NCBI GenBank assembly: GCA_017522515.1
Contig: JAFWZH010000276.1
Span: 1 to 5,354, forward strand
Direction of reading: 5' to 3'
Origin: Clostridia bacterium
GTDB taxonomy: Bacteria; Bacillota_A; Clostridia; UBA1212; UBA1255
DNA length: 5,354 nt
The position numbers and the translations under genes were made by a program. Position 1 is the stretch's first letter, and each line of letters opens with the position of its first letter. This document shows positions 4,367 through 5,354 of this stretch, in pieces. The notes under the pieces were generated by a model, which made no database searches, was not told where the DNA came from, and saw only the letters and a program-made list of their open reading frames with translations.

Positions 4367-5354
4367 ATGGCGGATTTTGTACAACAGCTTCAGGAGCATG
4401 CAAATAATGTATGTAATATTTTGCAAGAAGAAATAGAATGGATTGAGCGATATAAGGGATATGTGGATATATTGTCTACGTTGGAGGATAAACCTCTTGG
4501 ATTCCGCAGTCCTGGAGAGTTATTTCCATATATAACACTTTCAGTAGCAAAACAGAATTGCAGTGTTTCAGAAAGAGGTAAGAGCAAGTACTTTCTTCGC
4601 TATTTGGGACAGAATGTTGCAGATATTTTAGTGTCAAACAAAACAGGAAAGAGATTTTTTAGCACTAAGGAATATCAAAATAGCAATAAGAAAAACTTTG
4701 AATATGATATAGTTCACGATAACGATAATTGGCATTCAAAGAGTGGCGAAATCTTTCGCAAGTTTTTTAATGGGTATAAAGAGCGAATAGACGGTTCAAA
4801 ACGTAACGAAGAACATAGAATACAGAACTTGCTATTGAGAGAACTTGCAAAAAAGAAAGGAGAAGAAAAATATATTAAGTTCATCCAGCCTGTGCGATTG
4901 CAACGCTGTTTCTTGGAAATTCCAACCCCTTTTGCAGCAAGCAACCACAACCCAACATATGCAGCACATAGAGGTGGAGGAATTGATATTTTAACACGCG
5001 TGAAATATGGTCCCGAAACTCGATTAGGTGTAGTAGAAGTTAAGGATGAATACAAAACCAATGAGAACATCTTTCAAGTACTTAATCAGGCTGTTACTTA
5101 TGCTTGTTTTATTTGTAAGTTGTTGCGTTCTGAATCGGGTGCAAAGTGGGCTAAATTATTTAAGTTTACTAATCCTGAAGAGTTGCTTAGCAAACCTCTA
5201 ATTGTAGATGCAATTGCAGCAATGCCCAATATTTCACCTGAGGACAGTGCTTTATTTAATTTAGAAAAGCCTGCGAGAATTAAGGTCGGTGAAGATTTAA
5301 TAGAATTACATTTTATATCCTTTGAGGACAACAAGACTGAAAATAAATTGGGAA
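4367..5354 (+). CDS. Putative PD-(D/E)XK-type nuclease, 3' end cut by window
   Basis: At least 329 residues are visible, and the frame is still open at the right edge. The ATG at 4367 follows a good promoter. The C-terminal half has the pattern of a PD-(D/E)XK nuclease core: a helix with Glu148/Glu149 (EEHRIQNLLLREL, 148-160), then GGGIDIL with Asp207, then LGVVEVKDE with Glu224 and Lys226, then a helix bearing NQAVTYA with Gln241. Asp207, Glu224 and Lys226 would be the metal and catalytic residues. The first 140 residues are not recognised; they begin with a helix-rich acidic stretch (NILQEEIEWIERY, 17-29) and hold a basic segment near 95-110. No membrane segment or signal peptide is seen. 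I do not know the specific family. It could be a restriction or other defence nuclease; the methyltransferase of the window is 3.4 kb away on the other strand, so pairing is not shown. Confidence 0.8.
   Translation, partial: MADFVQQLQEHANNVCNILQEEIEWIERYKGYVDILSTLEDKPLGFRSPGELFPYITLSVAKQNCSVSERGKSKYFLRYLGQNVADILVSNKTGKRFFSTKEYQNSNKKNFEYDIVHDNDNWHSKSGEIFRKFFNGYKERIDGSKRNEEHRIQNLLLRELAKKKGEEKYIKFIQPVRLQRCFLEIPTPFAASNHNPTYAAHRGGGIDILTRVKYGPETRLGVVEVKDEYKTNENIFQVLNQAVTYACFICKLLRSESGAKWAKLFKFTNPEELLSKPLIVDAIAAMPNISPEDSALFNLEKPARIKVGEDLIELHFISFEDNKTENKLG

Noticed and set aside
4390..5334. Three minus-strand frames (65, 118 and 78 residues)
   Set aside because: All lie opposite the long plus-strand nuclease-like frame, which has a promoter and catalytic motifs.

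Overview
The window looks like an accessory region from a member of the Bacteroidota, probably Bacteroidales. The main evidence is promoter grammar. Three of the five genes have a perfect TAnnTTTG box (the Bacteroides -7 element) 18-24 bases before the ATG, and a fourth has a 7-of-8 match with a -33 TTTG at the expected 20-base spacing. None of the starts has a clear Shine-Dalgarno sequence; the leaders are A/T-rich, as is usual in this phylum. Base composition is uneven: the unknown gene at 1056-1730 is close to half G+C in the lines I counted, while its neighbours and the spacers are much more A+T-rich. That is consistent with a patchwork of genes of different origin.

Left part, minus strand. 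A DNA cytosine-5 methyltransferase runs off the left edge (1-914) with motifs I, IV, VI, VIII and IX visible. A 224-residue protein that I do not recognise lies behind it on the same strand (1056-1730). An 11-bp inverted repeat (1010-1041) separates the two and probably ends the unknown gene's transcript. A spacer of about 300 bases (1731-2039) then separates these from divergent plus-strand genes.

Middle. A small winged-helix-like protein (2133-2609) has its own promoter and a strong intrinsic terminator (2631-2668). After it come about 1.1 kb with no convincing gene. This stretch is structured: five TAAGAAA repeats and a perfect 14-bp palindrome at 2793-2891, two strongly C-over-G stretches (2971-3060 and 3541-3630), and a run of hairpins between 3242 and 3504.

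Right part, plus strand. A short YdeI/OmdA-type protein (3802-4227) is followed by a protein that runs off the right edge (4367 onward). Its residues 148-245 carry the signature of a PD-(D/E)XK nuclease: GID, then EVK, then a Gln-bearing helix.

Taken together, the window holds a cytosine methyltransferase and a putative nuclease, separated by about 3.4 kb and on opposite strands, with a small DNA-binding-like protein between them. They could belong to one defence or restriction region, but the separate promoters and the distance mean the window does not show that they act together. Both end genes are cut by the window edges, so their partners may lie outside.
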